Counted from the stretch's first letter, positions 11,326 through 26,300 are shown. The stretch: 64,000 bases of DNA from Synaphobranchus kaupii (GCA_029718625.1 CM056376.1:94407945-94471944); one strand, 5' to 3'. Program-made: numbers and translations. The notes: a model not told the origin generated them from the sequence alone.

Positions 11326-14300
11326 GTGAGTTCCCCCTAAGTAGCTCCTCAGTGTCCTGAAGTCGTCTCCCCTCCACAGGGCAGGTAGGAAGAAGAGTTC
11401 CCAGGGCTCTTCTCTCCAGGTATATCTATGAAAGCAAAGCACATGTAGTATTGTATTGGACATACTGATACGGTCAGGTATTTTAAATTCAGAAGCATGT
11501 CAGTGCTGGTCACATGATTGTCAAATAATTACTAATTAGTAAAAATTGGGACTAGCTTACCAAATTAATTTAATTCTCAATAATTTTACGATGATGATGA
11601 TTAGTAGTAGCAGTAGCAGCAGCTGTAATAGTTGCAGTAGTTTGAAAACTTGGATTAGAGTTATTAAACAAACAATAAAAATACAATTCCATAACTTAAC
11701 AATACAGTATACTGGTTTAATTTACCAGGACTTCTGTAGTTAAAAGGATATAGGTAGGCTATTCATGCAACAATGTGTTACGGTTCCGAGTATGAACTGG
11801 ACTCAAATGCACGACTCCATACACAGGAAGTTCAATAACTCCAATAATTTATTGCTTCGACCAGAATTCCTCCTGAAGCATAGGGAGAACAAGAATAGGC
11901 AGACAATCGGAATGAGTTCAGCAGGGGATCAGCAGGAACGGGGAGGCCAGGGACTGGTGGTGGTGGCAGGGATGCGGACAGGCTGAGCAGAGGAGGAGCG
12001 GGGAGAGGGAGACAGGGCAGAGTAGAGTGGCAGGAACAGCAGCAGGTTGGCAGCAGCAGCAGCACAAGCAGGAGGCACGCACCGCCACCGGTTAGCAGAG
12101 CTGGAGCACCGGCTGCATGCACACACAGCAGCTGGTTGGCAGGAACAACAGCACAAGCAGGATGTACGAACAACTGCAGGCTGGTAGACTCAGAGCAGGC
12201 AAAAGTTAGTACAGCGAGGCAGGACAGACTGAACAGCGTGTTTGCGCCGTTCCTGGCGAGAGCTGATCGAAGCTGGACAGAGCTGGAAATGGCGAGTTAA
12301 CGCAGAATGCAAGACAAGGCTTTTGAAATGGGCAAGACAGGACTAGATACAGTATATATCCATGAGACAAGACCAGAGAGTTACTACAAGGAGACTTAAC
12401 GAACTGGCACAGGACAAAGAACACCGGGTGACTAAATACAAACATTAACAAGTATCAATTAGGTGCCGCGTGCGAATGTATGCGTGAGTGATTAACGGAG
12501 CAGAGAGTGTGTGGGATGCATTCGGAAGGGAGGAAAGGGATAGGCGTGTAGTGGAACAGAGTGACACGAAAGGGAAAACCACGTCCAACCTGCAGCACGA
12601 GGGAAACAAACAGGAAAAAACAAACATGATACGAGAGGGAACAAGTAAAACACGGGACACAGCAGGACGGGAGTGAACATCACACAATGGTTGTTTATAT
12701 GTCTGGAGGACTGTAAAACAAACAAGGAGTTATGATATGAAGAGGTTGACTGAGGAGGGTGTGCTCCATTAAGTGCCATTTATGTAACAATGTAACAGCA
12801 GTGCTCTTTTTACAATAGTCACTGGAACTGGAACATGGACAAAAAAGAAAAGAAAAGAAGCTGTTCCAGGTTTTACTCAGTGCAGTTATCGAGCTACCTC
12901 AGTAATCCTGCTTCATGGTATACCTCCCAGGCGAACCCACTATCCAGCAATCAAATGGTTAGTGGTAAACAAATGAAGTGAACTGAATCAATTGAGCACT
13001 TTTGTTTTCATAAATGGCTCATAGCATGTCGTCAGATCAGTGATAATGATGAGACGGCTGAATTAAAGGGAAGACTCGAAACACAAATGTGCACACAAGT
13101 TAGATACCTGAGGATCAGAACCAGAAACAGTACTTTGCTTGCAGTCTACTAAGGATGACAGAAACAAATTAGTCTATTGCAATAAAATATAACTCAAGCG
13201 TTCTGTCCGGTGCTATTTCCCTGCAAACGGAAATTTTTAGCACGTACATGAAATATGTAAATACAAAGTGTGTATTAAGGACAGTGATAATCATATCTTT
13301 TCTTGCCACTGAGTGGATCTCATACAGACTCATTGTAGCCTCAGACAATAAAGGATTATGTTGTATAAAGTAACATATTTGACCTTTAAAATACTTTATT
13401 GCAGCAACGCCCTGTTAACACCCCCCCAATTAGCCTAAACCTGCATGTTTTTTGCCGTTGCACCCGTCATGCATAGTACCCACTGTACAAGCCTCTATAG
13501 GCAGTGTTTTATTTTACCTTTATTTATACAGGGTAGGTTGACTGAGCACACATGCTCTTTTGCAGCAATGCCCTGTTAACACCCCCCCAATTAGCCTAAA
13601 CCTGCATGTTTTTTGGATTGTGGTAGGAAACCGGAGTACCCGGAGGAAACCCATGCGGACATGGGGAGAACATGCAAACTCCACACAGAAAGGACCCTTC
13701 GGGGATTTGAACCCGGGACCTTCTTGCTGTGAGGCGACAGTGCTATCCACTGCACCACCGTGCCTCCCAATGTGTTATGGTCTGGGGTTGCTTCAATTGG
13801 TCAGGTCTTGACTCAGCAACATTATGCAGCAATACAATGAAGTCAGTCGAGTACCTGAATGTACTGAATGACCAGGTTATCCCATCAATGGGCATATTCT
13901 AGGACGACAATGCCAAGATTCATCGGGCTCAAATTGTGAAAGAGTGGCTCCGGGAGCATGAGGAATCATTTTCACACATGAATTGGCCACCAGAGTCCTG
14001 ACCTTAACCCCATTGAAAGTCTTTGGGATGTGCTGGAGAAGACTTTATGGAGTGGTTAGACTCTCCCGTCGTCAATACAAGATCTTGGCCAAAAATGAAT
14101 GCACCTCTGGACTGAAATAAATGTTGTGACGTTGCATAAGGTTGTCGAAACAATGCCACGACAAATGCGTGCCGTAATAAAAGCTAAAGGCAGTCCAACT
14201 AAATATTAGTGTGCCATTTTTTTTTTTTTTTTGGCCAGGCAGTGTATGTTGACATCATTAGTTTCCATTGGATGCCTTCTCTTCCACGGAAACCATCCCC

Positions 14301-17300
14301 CCATAAAACCTCATTTTGAACATGTACGGGCTCCTCAAATAATGGAAAAACTAAATATTTGTGTTGTCAGGACAGAAAAGTCACTATTCCATTCTATTCA
14401 GTAGTATGATTGTTATCATCAAGCTGTCATAATGGGATGCCAATCTTTAAGATACAGTACAATAGGATTTTTTTTCTTTCATATAGCAGTGCTAGTCAAA
14501 TAAAAACTGCAACATATTCAAATATCTTGGTGAGTGACCAGCATAATTTCTTACAATAATTTTCTCAAATTTAGTTTATTCTGTAATATGCTGTATTGGT
14601 GACTTGTGCATCTAAAGGTTACTTCTGCATTTGTGTTGTTTTGACCACAGTGAAATCCATTAAAATGACTGATCATGGAAAAGGACAAAATAACAAGGAT
14701 CCAGCAGTGAAGTTGGAGAAGAAGGTGGTGAAGAAGCTGTATCCAAATTCAACCCTATTCTCAAAGTGGGGGGAGGAGCTCTCGGAGGAGGAGCAGAAGG
14801 AAGCAGAAGAGCTCTTTCGGAGATATGGGTACAATGCCTTCCTGAGCAACAAGCTGCCCCTCAACAGAGAGATCCCAGACACCAGAGATGAGAGGTAAAA
14901 TCACAAAAGATGCATACAATTAAGTTGAGCCCTCAAACAATATGTATGATGAATGATGTCCGTTTTGAGTGTATCTAGCAAATGTTTTATGCATGCTTAG
15001 TTGCATGTGTAATAATACTACTTGCCCCCACCCACTGTCAACAATGCTTAATAAGTGCACTGTAGCATATCACTTTAGCAGTCTATTTAGTTGTAAAGAA
15101 AATATTTATTTAAACACTTAGTAGTGCTCCTGATGTTCGGTCATCTGATAATCCAGTGTTTCATAATCCAGGCAGTGTTTCCATGACAATAGTATCAGAT
15201 ACAATTGATGTACTTTAGTTGTATATCAGGAAATAATGAATCAAGACATTCTGTTTCAGTGACTTGTGCAAATATGAACTAGCCCATTCCTGTGTTGGCT
15301 ATACCTAATTGAACTCCTCCTATATTTACATTACTGGCAATGTAGCCAAACAAGTTTATGAAAGATGGTTGTGCTTCTTTAGAACTTAACACAATTGTGT
15401 TAGGGCGCTTTCTCACCTAATAGTCCAGCTTACAGTTTTCCCCAAACGTTTAAACACATTTCCAGAAACTGTGGCTCAATTTCTCAAAACTCTAAACACA
15501 AAACTGAAAAGAGTTACCCACTTTGTCAAAACTCCACAAATCTCTTGCAAAATGAAACACAGCACTCAAAACCATGTTCTCTCTTCTCGAAACTGATTCT
15601 TTCCACCAAAACAATACACACAGCTATTATACACTGCCTGGCCAAATAAAAAGTCGCCGTTGCACCCGTCATGCATAGTGCTCACTATACAAACTTCTGG
15701 AGGCAGTGTTATGATCTGGGTTTGCTTCAATTAGTCAGGTCTAGGCTCAGCAACGTTATGCAGCAATAAAATAAAGTCAGCTGAGTACCTGAATGTACTG
15801 AATGACCGGGTTATCCCATCAATGGGCATATTCCAGGACGACAATGCCAAGATTCATCAGGCTCAAATTGTGAAAGAGTGGTTCAGGGATCATGAGGAAT
15901 CATTTTCACACAGGAATTAGCCACCAGAGTCCTGACCGTAACCCCATTGAAAGTCTTTGTGATGTGCTGGAGAAGCCTTTACGGAGTGGTTCGACTCTCC
16001 CGTTGTCAATACAAGATCTCGGCCAAAAATGAATGCAACTCTGGATGGAAATAAATGTTGTGACGTTGCATAAGGTTGTCGAAACAATGCCACGACGAAT
16101 GCACGCCGTAATCAAAGCTGAAAGTGGTCCAACGAAATATTAGTGCGACTTTTTTTTTGGCCAGGCAGTGTATGTTTATGTCTTACAGAGCATCAATTAC
16201 TGTAATCCAAACCAGCTTCATGTTGATGCATTGTTAGTTATTTATTGCTTTCACACAGCTCCAAACCAAGCAGACCAGGATGCGTATTTGTTTGCAAATG
16301 TCGTTCGTTCATTGGTCAAGAATTGAGCGGGTACACAGAAAAAAAAACATCCACTTCTACCCCTACCACAGAAAATCACGGAAACCCATTTCGTTGTTGC
16401 ATTTATCACCGTTATCCTCCTTTGGTGCTCAAAGGTGGAGGTATGAGGAGGATAAATGGGAAAGACTGTCAAGACAGGGGCCCTATCTTAAACCCGGCGC
16501 TAACCCGAACACAAGTGTCTTTCGTCTTTGCTATCTTACACCCGGCGCAGGGTTCATTATAGCGCCTAGCGCTCACGTCGTTTAAATACCATGGGCCCTA
16601 TCTTACACCCGGCACTAACCCAAGCGCAAGTGACTTTGCTATTTCACACCAGGCGCAGGGTTCATTATAGCCCCTTGCGCTCACATCGGTTAAATACCAA
16701 GTGATGTTGCACCCATAGCAAGTGAACTGGGCGTGTTGGTCTTAAAATGAGGTGTGGCCAGGATTATTTTTGGCGTATTGCTATCTTGAGCCAGCAGAAA
16801 GCCCACTGGAATTGTGATATAGTGAATTAAAAGTGAAATAATCTGCCTGTAAACAATTGTTGGAAACATTACTTGTCATGCACAAAGTAGATGTCCTAAC
16901 TGACTTGCCAACACTATAGTTTTCTAACATGAAGTCTGTGGAGTGGTTAAAAATGAGTTTTAAAGACTTCAACCTAAGTGTATGTAAACTTCAGACTTCA
17001 ACTGTAGATGTATATTTATAAAACAAGTAAAAGCAAAAGACAAGTAAAAACTAAAATAGGATACAATCAAGTAAAAGCCATCCTAAAGAAGTACATTTTC
17101 AGAAGGCTTTTAAAACGTGCTACATTTGGTGCCTCTCTGATCTGTCTGGGCAAGCTATTCCATAGTATGGGGGCATAGAAATAAAAAGAAGCTTCTCCAC
17201 TTCTTTTGGAATGCATAACAAGTTATCACCAGAAGATCTGAGGGCACATTTGGGCTGATATCTGTTCAGCAGGTCAGATATGTAAAGTGGTGCTTAACCA

Positions 17301-20300
17301 GTCAGAGATTTATAAACAAGTAAAAGAATTTTAAAATCAATTCTAAATTTCACGGGCAGCCAATGCAGAGATGCAAGTACAGGTGTGATGTGAGCTCTCT
17401 TCTTGGTTCGTGTCAGGATTATTGCAGCTGAGTTTTGCACAAGTTGTAGCTGCTCTATATATTTTTTTTGGAAGACCAGAGAAGAGAGCATTACAGTAGT
17501 CTAATCCAGTGGTTCCCAAACTCGGTCCTCGGGGACCACTGTGTATGCTGGTTTTCGTTCCAACCGCAATTGCAATCCCGGAATTTTAACAAGCTGTCAA
17601 TTGTTCTTAATTAGGTGTTTGTCATATTTAGAGGGATTATTTACCTTCTTAAGTCACATTATGTTAGCAATAGCTAAACATTTTTTAACTGATTAAAATT
17701 AAAGACTGAGGTGAATCAATATGCTCCTAATTGGTGAAATTGGTGAAACATGGCAACTAAAACAAACCATTTGATAAATAATGAAGAAAAGACAGAGAAT
17801 GAAAACGAGCCAAACCTGCATTGTGTTAATACATTTAAGAAACAAATGATGAGGGAACTTAAAAACACACGTGTTCAACTACCTAATTAGGAGCCAATTG
17901 ATTCACCCCAGTCTTTAATTTGATCAGTTAAAAAAAAGATGTTACCTATTTGCAATATAGCCCAATAAAGCACAGTAGGAACATGGGAATTTTATTCTTC
18001 ATGGCATGCTTAGCTATTTCTGACATGATGTGGCATAAGAGGGTAAATAGGCTAATCCCTCTAAACATGAAAAGCAACTAATTAAGAAAAATTAACAGCT
18101 TGTTAGAATTTTGGGATTGCAATTGTGGTTGGAACGAAAACCAGCATACACAGTGGTCCCCGAGGACCGAGTTTGGGAACCCCTGGTCTAATCTACTTGT
18201 AACAAAGGCATTATTAATCATTCAGCATCAGCTTGCGTGAGGAAAGGCCTTACTTTAGTAATGTTTCGCAAATGGAAAAAGGCTACCCTTGTTACATTTC
18301 TTATATGTGGCAGAAAGCTTAGGTCAGTATCCAAGATTACACCTAGATTCTTAACTTGAGGTTTATTGTTTGACACTAGTATGTTCATTTGTTGTTTGAC
18401 ACTATAATGTTCATGTGTGGATTGTCTCAAAAATCCGCGAATAAATTCACATTACATTACATTAATTTAGCAGACACTTTTATCCAAAGTGATGTACAAT
18501 AAGTGCATACCGAAGGTCATTGGAGCAACTACAAACCAGATCAAAGCACATCTTCCTCATAATGTAGCAGCTATAGTAATGGATATTGAATATAGAACAT
18601 GCAGTAAGCTATAAGTTAGCTATACATTATAAACTATAAAAACAAAGAGAAACAGGAAATAAGCAAAAAACAGGAAACTCATGCTATGAAATTCTTAGGT
18701 CAGTCAAGGTGGAGTCTGAAGAGGTGTGTCTTCAGAATACGACAGAAAGTGGGCAGTGTTTGAGCAGAACATGGGGAGTTCGTTCCACCACTGGGGAGCT
18801 AGGGGTGGAATAGCTCCGCATTCGGGACGAGTGAGAGCTGTTTGACACAGAGGGAAGGAAGTGAGAGTCACCCTGCTGCAGCAGAGCAAAGTGGTCGAGC
18901 TGGAGTGTAGTGCTGCAGGTGGGAGGGGCCTGTTCTTTTGGCTGCAGTGTAGGCCAGGGTCAGAACTTTGAACCTGATACTGGCCGGGTCGGGCAGCCAG
19001 TGGAGTGACCTCAGCACAGCAATGGAGAACAACAGAACAGAACAGACTCAGTACAGAACCCTGCTGGACTCCTGTAAAAAGGGGATGAGGTGCAGAGACC
19101 AAGCCCTTCCAGGAGACTTGATAGGATCTATCTGTGAGCTTGGATACAAACCAAGAGAGGACAGTCAGAGAAATGCCCATCTCAGCGAGTGTAGAGATCA
19201 GAAGGTCATGGTTGACCGTGTCAAACACTGCAGACAGGTCAAGGAGAATCAGGACAGAAGAGAGGGAGGAGGCTCTATCAGCGGCGAGTGCCTCCGTCAC
19301 AGCCAGGAGAGCAGTTTCAGTTGAATGCCCAGTTCTGAAGCCAGACTGATGAGGGTCGAGCAGGTTGTTCTGGTGGAGAAAAACAGATAGTTGGTTAAGG
19401 ACAGCAATAGGAAGGGCAAAAGAGATACAGGACGATAGTTCCTGACATCAGAGGGGTCCAAGTTAGGTTTCCTAAGGAGTGGGGTAACACAGGCAGTCTT
19501 AAAAACATCAGGAACATGGTCAAAGTCTAGGCTGTCAGCAGAGTGTGATACGAGGCCAAGTCATCTGGGAATCTGGATTTCCTCCACTTTCTCTCAGTGG
19601 CTCGCAGCATGGTTCTGCTGAATCGGAGATAATCCGTCAGCCCCGGGCAGGGGGGTGATGATCAAGCTGATTTGGAGACAAGAGGACATAGTGAGTCAAG
19701 AGACTGAGAGAGGCAGGAGTTAAAGGTGCATACAATTCCACACGTTATTTATGGATCAGTTGCATTTATTTGTGGATGAGATGTATTTATTTGTGGATCA
19801 GTTGCATATATTTGTGGGTCAGTTGCATTTATTTGTGGACCAGTGCATTTATTTGGATCAGTTGCATTTATTTGTGGATCAGTTACATTCATTTGTGGAT
19901 GAGTTGCATTTATGTATTTCTGAGACAATAATACCTCCATACAAAAACATTATAGGTGCTTTAAAAAAATCAGAAATTATGAAAACTCCAATTTTACACA
20001 TTTTATGGGTCCTTGAGGCAAATCTTACACCTTATGAGGTAAGGAACCCATATGTGAAGATTTGTGACCGTGTGTCAAATGGGTCAAGGGTTTTGCAATT
20101 TCAGTTGTTTGCTATAGCACGACCATTTGGCTGACTGCTTGGTGTGGTCCACTACAAACTTGCCAAATTTCTGTTGAGTTTTGGGGGGTAGTCATTTTTG
20201 AAAAAGTCTCAGAAATAAAATAATAATAAAACAGTACAATAACAATAGGGTTCCAGAAATTTACAAAAGAAAAATGGAATTACTTTACTTGACCATGAGG

Positions 20301-23300
20301 GAAAATGGGAGGTATAAATAAAGACCATGATAAATGTCAGAATGGTCTTTGTGTTAATTGCCATATAGCATTGTTTAATATTTCTATATTTAATAACTAT
20401 TATTATATTTAATAATTAGGTTATAGTTATGTGACCAGTGTTTTACCCTCCTCACAATTATGGAGGAAATAGCCAGCCCATAAATGTACATCCATACACC
20501 TGTAGAGAATTATTATCATAATCATTTCAACACCCACCACCAGATGCTTGGAAAGAAAATACCCAACGAACCTCCCCACTATCAGTGTGGTGCTGATCTA
20601 CCTGGATGAAGCCCTGTCCATCATCAAAAGAGCCATCCGCAGTATCATGGACAAGACACCTCCTCACCTGCTTAAGGAGATTATACTGGTGGATGATCAC
20701 AGTTCTAATGGTAAGATGCTAAATTTACAGTCAAAACTACTACTATACACTTAACATAAAGCAGCAACTCATCTGGGTTTGGAGTTCTTGTGAATCAAAA
20801 TTATGAATTATAGAATAGAAATTCTTCTAAAGAAACTAGACTCAGTCATCAATCATATTTCAATCTGAAGCTATGTAAGAAAACAGTAACCTTACAAATG
20901 TCCTCAGTTATTCTGGCTCATGAAGTGGTCCAATTTATCCACTGCAGAGGATCTGATAGGCAAGTTGGATGCCTACGTCAGCTTCATCCATGATGAGCGG
21001 CCAGGCCTGGTGAAGAGGGTAAGGCACAAGGAGCAGATGGGACTGACACAGGCTCGCATCTCAGGGTGGAAGGCTGCAACAGGGGATGTGGTGGCCATCC
21101 TCGATGCTCATATTGAGGTCCACGTGGAATGGTAGGTTCAGACACAGCAGGTCCGGGCTTTCACCAGTCATGGTAAAAATTCATCAGAAAAAACCCTAAA
21201 GGGTTGTTTTCCTACTGTCAAGTACATTTCAGGACACATATTTAAAAGGTATTCATGAGTCTTATGTATCTTTGAATAGGCATTGCTTTCTCAATGTGTA
21301 TCTGTAGGGCAGAGCCGCTGCTGGCACGAATCAAGGAAGACCGGACTGTGGTTCTGAGCCCTGTGTTTGACAGGGTGAATTTCGATGACCTGAAGGTTAT
21401 ACGATATATTTCGGCAGCACATGGTTTTGACTGGGCCCTGTGGTGCATGTATGAGTCCTTCAGACCTGAATGGTACAAGCTCAATGATGAGGCACAACCA
21501 GGGAAGTAAGTGCCCATGACATTAACATGACCACACACACACAATCTCCACAGACTTTCTCTCATAATCTTGAATTTACCTTCAACATGCCATGTGGGCA
21601 TCATGATGGTAAAATAATGCTATTGTGATTTAGAACATTGTAAACTACTGTAGGATATCTAATATTTAGATATAAGTACCCCCCCCCCCCCCCCCCCCCT
21701 TCTCTCTATCTCTGTTGCTCTCTGTCTCTCACTCACTCACCCCCACAAACATCAAAGATAATATTTGCAATTTCTGGCTTATCTCTCTTTACTGGTATCT
21801 TCTACTTAATGTCTGGTTTAATGTCTTCCCTTTTGTAAATTATAAGTAGTCAGCCTACATTCCTTAGTGAATGTATGATTTCCAGTCATTATTCTAATTG
21901 ACTGTTTCATTTAATAAAATTATTTAATCTCAAGACCTGATTTAGACTTTGTTTTGGCTTGTTAGTTGATCCACCAGGTTACTGTTCGACTTACCTATTA
22001 ACAAATTTTGCAATTTAATTGATGATTGTAATTTTTAATAATAATTATTAAATGAAATCACATAAAACTTATTTTGAATGTAGGTTAAGTGAGGGGTTCT
22101 AGCACGCAATATCGCTTGTGTTCAGTATTCAGAGTGCCGAACGTTTTAACAAGGGCATTGACTGTTGGAACCGCTGGATTCAGATAATACACATTTTACC
22201 TAGTCCTGACTTACACAACACTACCAATGACTTGTTCATTAAATGTATGGTCATAGGTTTATGACATTTAAAGGAATTTCAATTTTACTTGAGGTGACTG
22301 TAGGTCAAATATATAATGTATATTACATGGTTGATGTCTTGGTGAAGATGTTATACTGTTCATGTAAAAAAAAATAATAATAATAATACGGATATTGACA
22401 TACCACTGCCCTCTCTCTCCCATTTCTAGGAGTCCCTCCATCATGGGTATTCTAGTGGTTGACAGACTTTTCTTTGGGGAAATTGGAGTGCTGGACGGTG
22501 GGATGAAAATATATGGTGGAGAAAATGTAGAGCTGGGAATACGAGTAAGTGAAGTTTTGCCGTTTACAACGTTTAGGTTTAATGTGTTTACTGCGACAAC
22601 ATGAATATGACAATGCGCATGGATTATAATTCCAGCTATGTCTGGGAGACGAGTACCATGCCAGTTGCAAAATCACTTTCTGAGCTCTACCTTGTCTGGG
22701 GCCTGCCCCAGGTGTGGCTGTGTGGGGGCAGTATAGAGGTGGTGCCATGCTCCAAGATTGCCCACATTGAGAGAGCCCACAAACCCTACCTGCCCGACCT
22801 TAGTATCACCATGAAGAGGAATGCGCTGAGGGTGGCTGAGGTCTGGATGGATGAGTACAAGGACAATGTCAAAATTGCCTGGAACCTTCCATTAAAGGTG
22901 TGCCCCTGATATCATGATGTTCTAATAGAGTGCACTCCAAAGGTGTTAGGACAGTGACATATTTTTTGTTGTTTTGGCTCTGTATTCCAGCACATTGGAT
23001 TAGAAATGGAACAGTGACTATGGGGGTGAAGTGCAGACTTTCAGCTTTAATTTGACGGTTGTTACATCCATATCGGGTGAACCGTATAGCAAGAAACTAT
23101 TTTTACACATAGTCCCCCCATTTTAGGGAACCAAAAGTAATTGGACAAATTAACATAAACTTAAAGGAGCTATATGTAACAAATTTACTGTACTAAATCA
23201 TAAAATGACCATGATATGTCATCAGAGATTAAGGAAACATGCTAAATCGAAATACTGGCTTCTCCAACAACAATGCTACAGCCAGTATGTTCTCCTTTGA

Positions 23301-26300
23301 AATTTCCATTCTGGGTCAGAACGTCTGTATTTGTTTTGGCCTGTGTGATTCACTATTCTGCGAGTTGACGCCGCCCACTGCCCATTACGAACAACCAGTA
23401 CTGCAGTACCCATTTTAAACGCTCGGTGTCAATGCTACATATAGCTCCTTTAAATAAAGTAATCATATTTAATCTTTGGTTGCATATCCTTTGCATGCCA
23501 TGACTTCCTGATGTCTGTGACCCAGCAACATCAAAAGGCTCTTGCTATTTTATTTTCAAGTACTCATACAAATTATACTATAACCTCTCTGCATTTGAAT
23601 GGAATTTGGGGGTGGGACTAGATTAAGCTGTAAATTACACTGGAATAGTATGGAGCACATAGCTGGCTAAATGGCTGTATGTCATCAAGGGTCTGAGGTA
23701 TCAAACGAGCCTCAAACCAGCACTCTGCTGCCAGATACAGTGCCCTCCACTATTATTGGCACCCCTGGTAAAGATGAGTTAAAAGGGTATTTTGTTTCTC
23801 ATAATAAATTTACTTCAATTAAAGGTTGGATTTTTCTCATTTTTTCAGTGTGAGATTAAGCTAATTCACCAAATGGTGAATTTTTCATAACCCTTTTTAC
23901 TCATCTTTACCAGGGGTGCCAATAATAGTGGAGGGCACTATATGTAGTATCAGATATGGATGGATCACTAAGGTTTCTCCTGACTCATTTTCCTATTGAA
24001 CTCTATGGAAAAATAAGTAAATTTTAATATTCATTTCCAGATTTACCTATCTATATATTTTGTATTTTATTTATTCATTGTTTTATTCATTTCCAGATAA
24101 AACTTTTTAATAAGTTTGAGTTTTTATATTTCAACATTTATTAATTCTCTTATATATTCATTTATCATTGTGGCACTCTCTGTGTTCCATGTACATCACC
24201 ACAAGTGAAGGGATTGGCAAAATATTCTAATAAAAGTTTGCACGCATCCTTTGTGTTTTCATATGCATAAAATGTTTTCACATCAGTTTCATGTTTTATA
24301 AATTTCAATATGGGCATTGATTTTCATGTAAGATCAAATCTATTGAACTTATGATCAAATGTGCCTGCGACCATTTCATAAATGAGGCCCTTGGCTCATA
24401 TCTGTTGTTTCCTACCTACACTTTCAATGTATTTCCTTTACCTCTGTTTTCTGCTACCCTGTTTCCACTCAGGATCACGGGATAGACATTGGGGATGTGT
24501 CAGAGAGAAAGAAACTCAGAGAAAGGCTAAAGTGTAAACCCTTCAAGTGGTACCTGGACAATGTTTATCCGCAGCTCGACACCTGGAATGACCTGGTGGC
24601 CTATGGCACTGTGAGTTACTTATGTTTACGGTGTTTACTGTATCCTTGAAATATGCACGCACACTTTTGTCCTTGAGGGTAGCTTCAGTATAAAAAGAAG
24701 AGATGCTTATTTTTAGGAGCATATGTTTTATATACGGCACTTAGAATTAAGAGATTCACCTGGAATTCTCGTTAGAATTTGATTCTAACAACATGCAAAA
24801 CTAGATGGTCTACTATTCCAGTGTGAATAAAACCTTGAGCATAGCCGAAACAGGATTCTGCCTTGAATTTGTCAAGATGGACCAGGTATTCTTTAATATA
24901 TTCTAACCAGTAAATGTCATGGTTTTGCAGCCTGTTTCGTTTCTGCTGATGTTGCCACTCGGGGCCATGAACAACAGGGCGCTCCTGTCTTCCGTGACTC
25001 ATTATGATTATTGGTTTTAGGTTTTTTGCTGGTTACATAAGCTCAGCGCCTTCTTTGTTCGGTGCTTTTGTGTTGTTACCCTTTTCTCCTTTTCCTCCTT
25101 GTTTGAGCTTATTTGTATTTTATTGAGCTGGTTTTTCTTTCACTTTCTGTCTATTTCCACTCGAGTCTTCGAGTCTGTTTTCGCCCTCTTTTCTGGGTTG
25201 TTTTCTGTTGGCTGATACGCCGGGGGTTATTTCCCCTTTGTTTATTTTTTGTTTTGTCAGGGTATTCCTGTTCTTTCCCCCAACTTGTGGTTATCCCACG
25301 TTTGTGGGTAGCTTTTAGATCCCCTTTCAGTCGCGTCTGGTTCTCCGACACCTTCCCCTCCCTCACAGTACACAAAAGCCATAATGGAGGTACCAGCGAC
25401 CCCGTCGGGGTTCGAACAAGTCGTGGCCACCCAGCACGCGGCTTTGGCCACTCATGAGGGGGTTATTCGCGCACTCCAAGCGCAGCAGCTGGTCATGCAG
25501 AACCAGCAGGTTGATCAGCTGCGCCGCCAGGAGGACTGTCTGCGCGATTTGGTGGACAGTGTTCACCTACTTGCTGGAGCGGCAGAGCCCACAGTCACCC
25601 AAGCATCTCCCCTTGAAAATCCCCATCACTGCATCTTCCACTCATATGGAGCCTAAACTCCAGCTCCCCCCTCCCATTATGACGGAGAGTCTGGGGGTTT
25701 CTGTCCCAATGTTAAATTTATTTTAAAGCGCAGCCTTCCCGCTTCTCCTCCCAGGACTCACATGTGGCACTCATCTTGTCGCTGCTTACCGGGACNNNNN
25801 NNNNNNNNNNNNNNNNNNNNNNNNNNNNNNNNNNNNNNNNNNNNNNNNNNNNNNNNNNNNNNNNNNNNNNNNNNNNNNNNNNNNNNNNNNNNNNNNNNNN
25901 NNNNNNNNNNNNNNNNNNNNNNNNNNNNNNNNNNNNNNNNNNNNNNNNNNNNNNNNNNNNNNNNNNNNNNNNNNNNNNNNNNNNNNNNNNNNNNNNNNNN
26001 NNNNNNNNNNNNNNNNNNNNNNNNNNNNNNNNNNNNNNNNNNNNNNNNNNNNNNNNNNNNNNNNNNNNNNNNNNNNNNNNNNNNNNNNNNNNNNNNNNNN
26101 NNNNNNNNNNNNNNNNNNNNNNNNNNNNNNNNNNNNNNNNNNNNNNNNNNNNNNNNNNNNNNNNNNNNNNNNNNNNNNNNNNNNNNNNNNNNNNNNNNNN
26201 NNNNNNNNNNNNNNNNNNNNNNNNNNNNNNNNNNNNNNNNNNNNNNNNNNNNNNNNNNNNNNNNNNNNNNNNNNNNNNNNNNNNNNNNNNNNNNNTCGCT

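Larger units (their letters stand above)
11326..14650. other. galnt8-like intron 1
   Basis: The intron holds an unassigned purine-rich repeat-like block (11771-12790), Tc1 transposase relics (13450-14244) and a reversed Mermaid SINE. The rest is unassigned. The acceptor is ttgaccacag. Confidence 0.7.
14895..20543. other. galnt8-like intron 2
   Basis: This 5.6-kb intron is packed with insertions: a Tc1 deletion derivative, a duplicated unclassified repeat, a Sleeping Beauty-type end, a LINE split by a hAT MITE, a second LINE and a minisatellite. These are annotated separately. Confidence 0.8.
22936..23960. mobile_element. Nested Tc1-family fragment and MITEs in galnt8-like intron 7
   Basis: A Tc1-like sequence (ggtgttaggacagtgacata at 22939; gttgcatatcctttgcatgc near 23480) is split by the TTAA-flanked element 23165-23449. 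It runs into a palindromic repeat half that is in turn split by the MITE 23738-23940. Confidence 0.7.

Noticed and set aside
11832..12780. Cys/Ser/Leu-rich open frames on the minus strand
   Set aside because: They come from CAG-rich low-complexity sequence and overlap frames on both strands. No motif is present.
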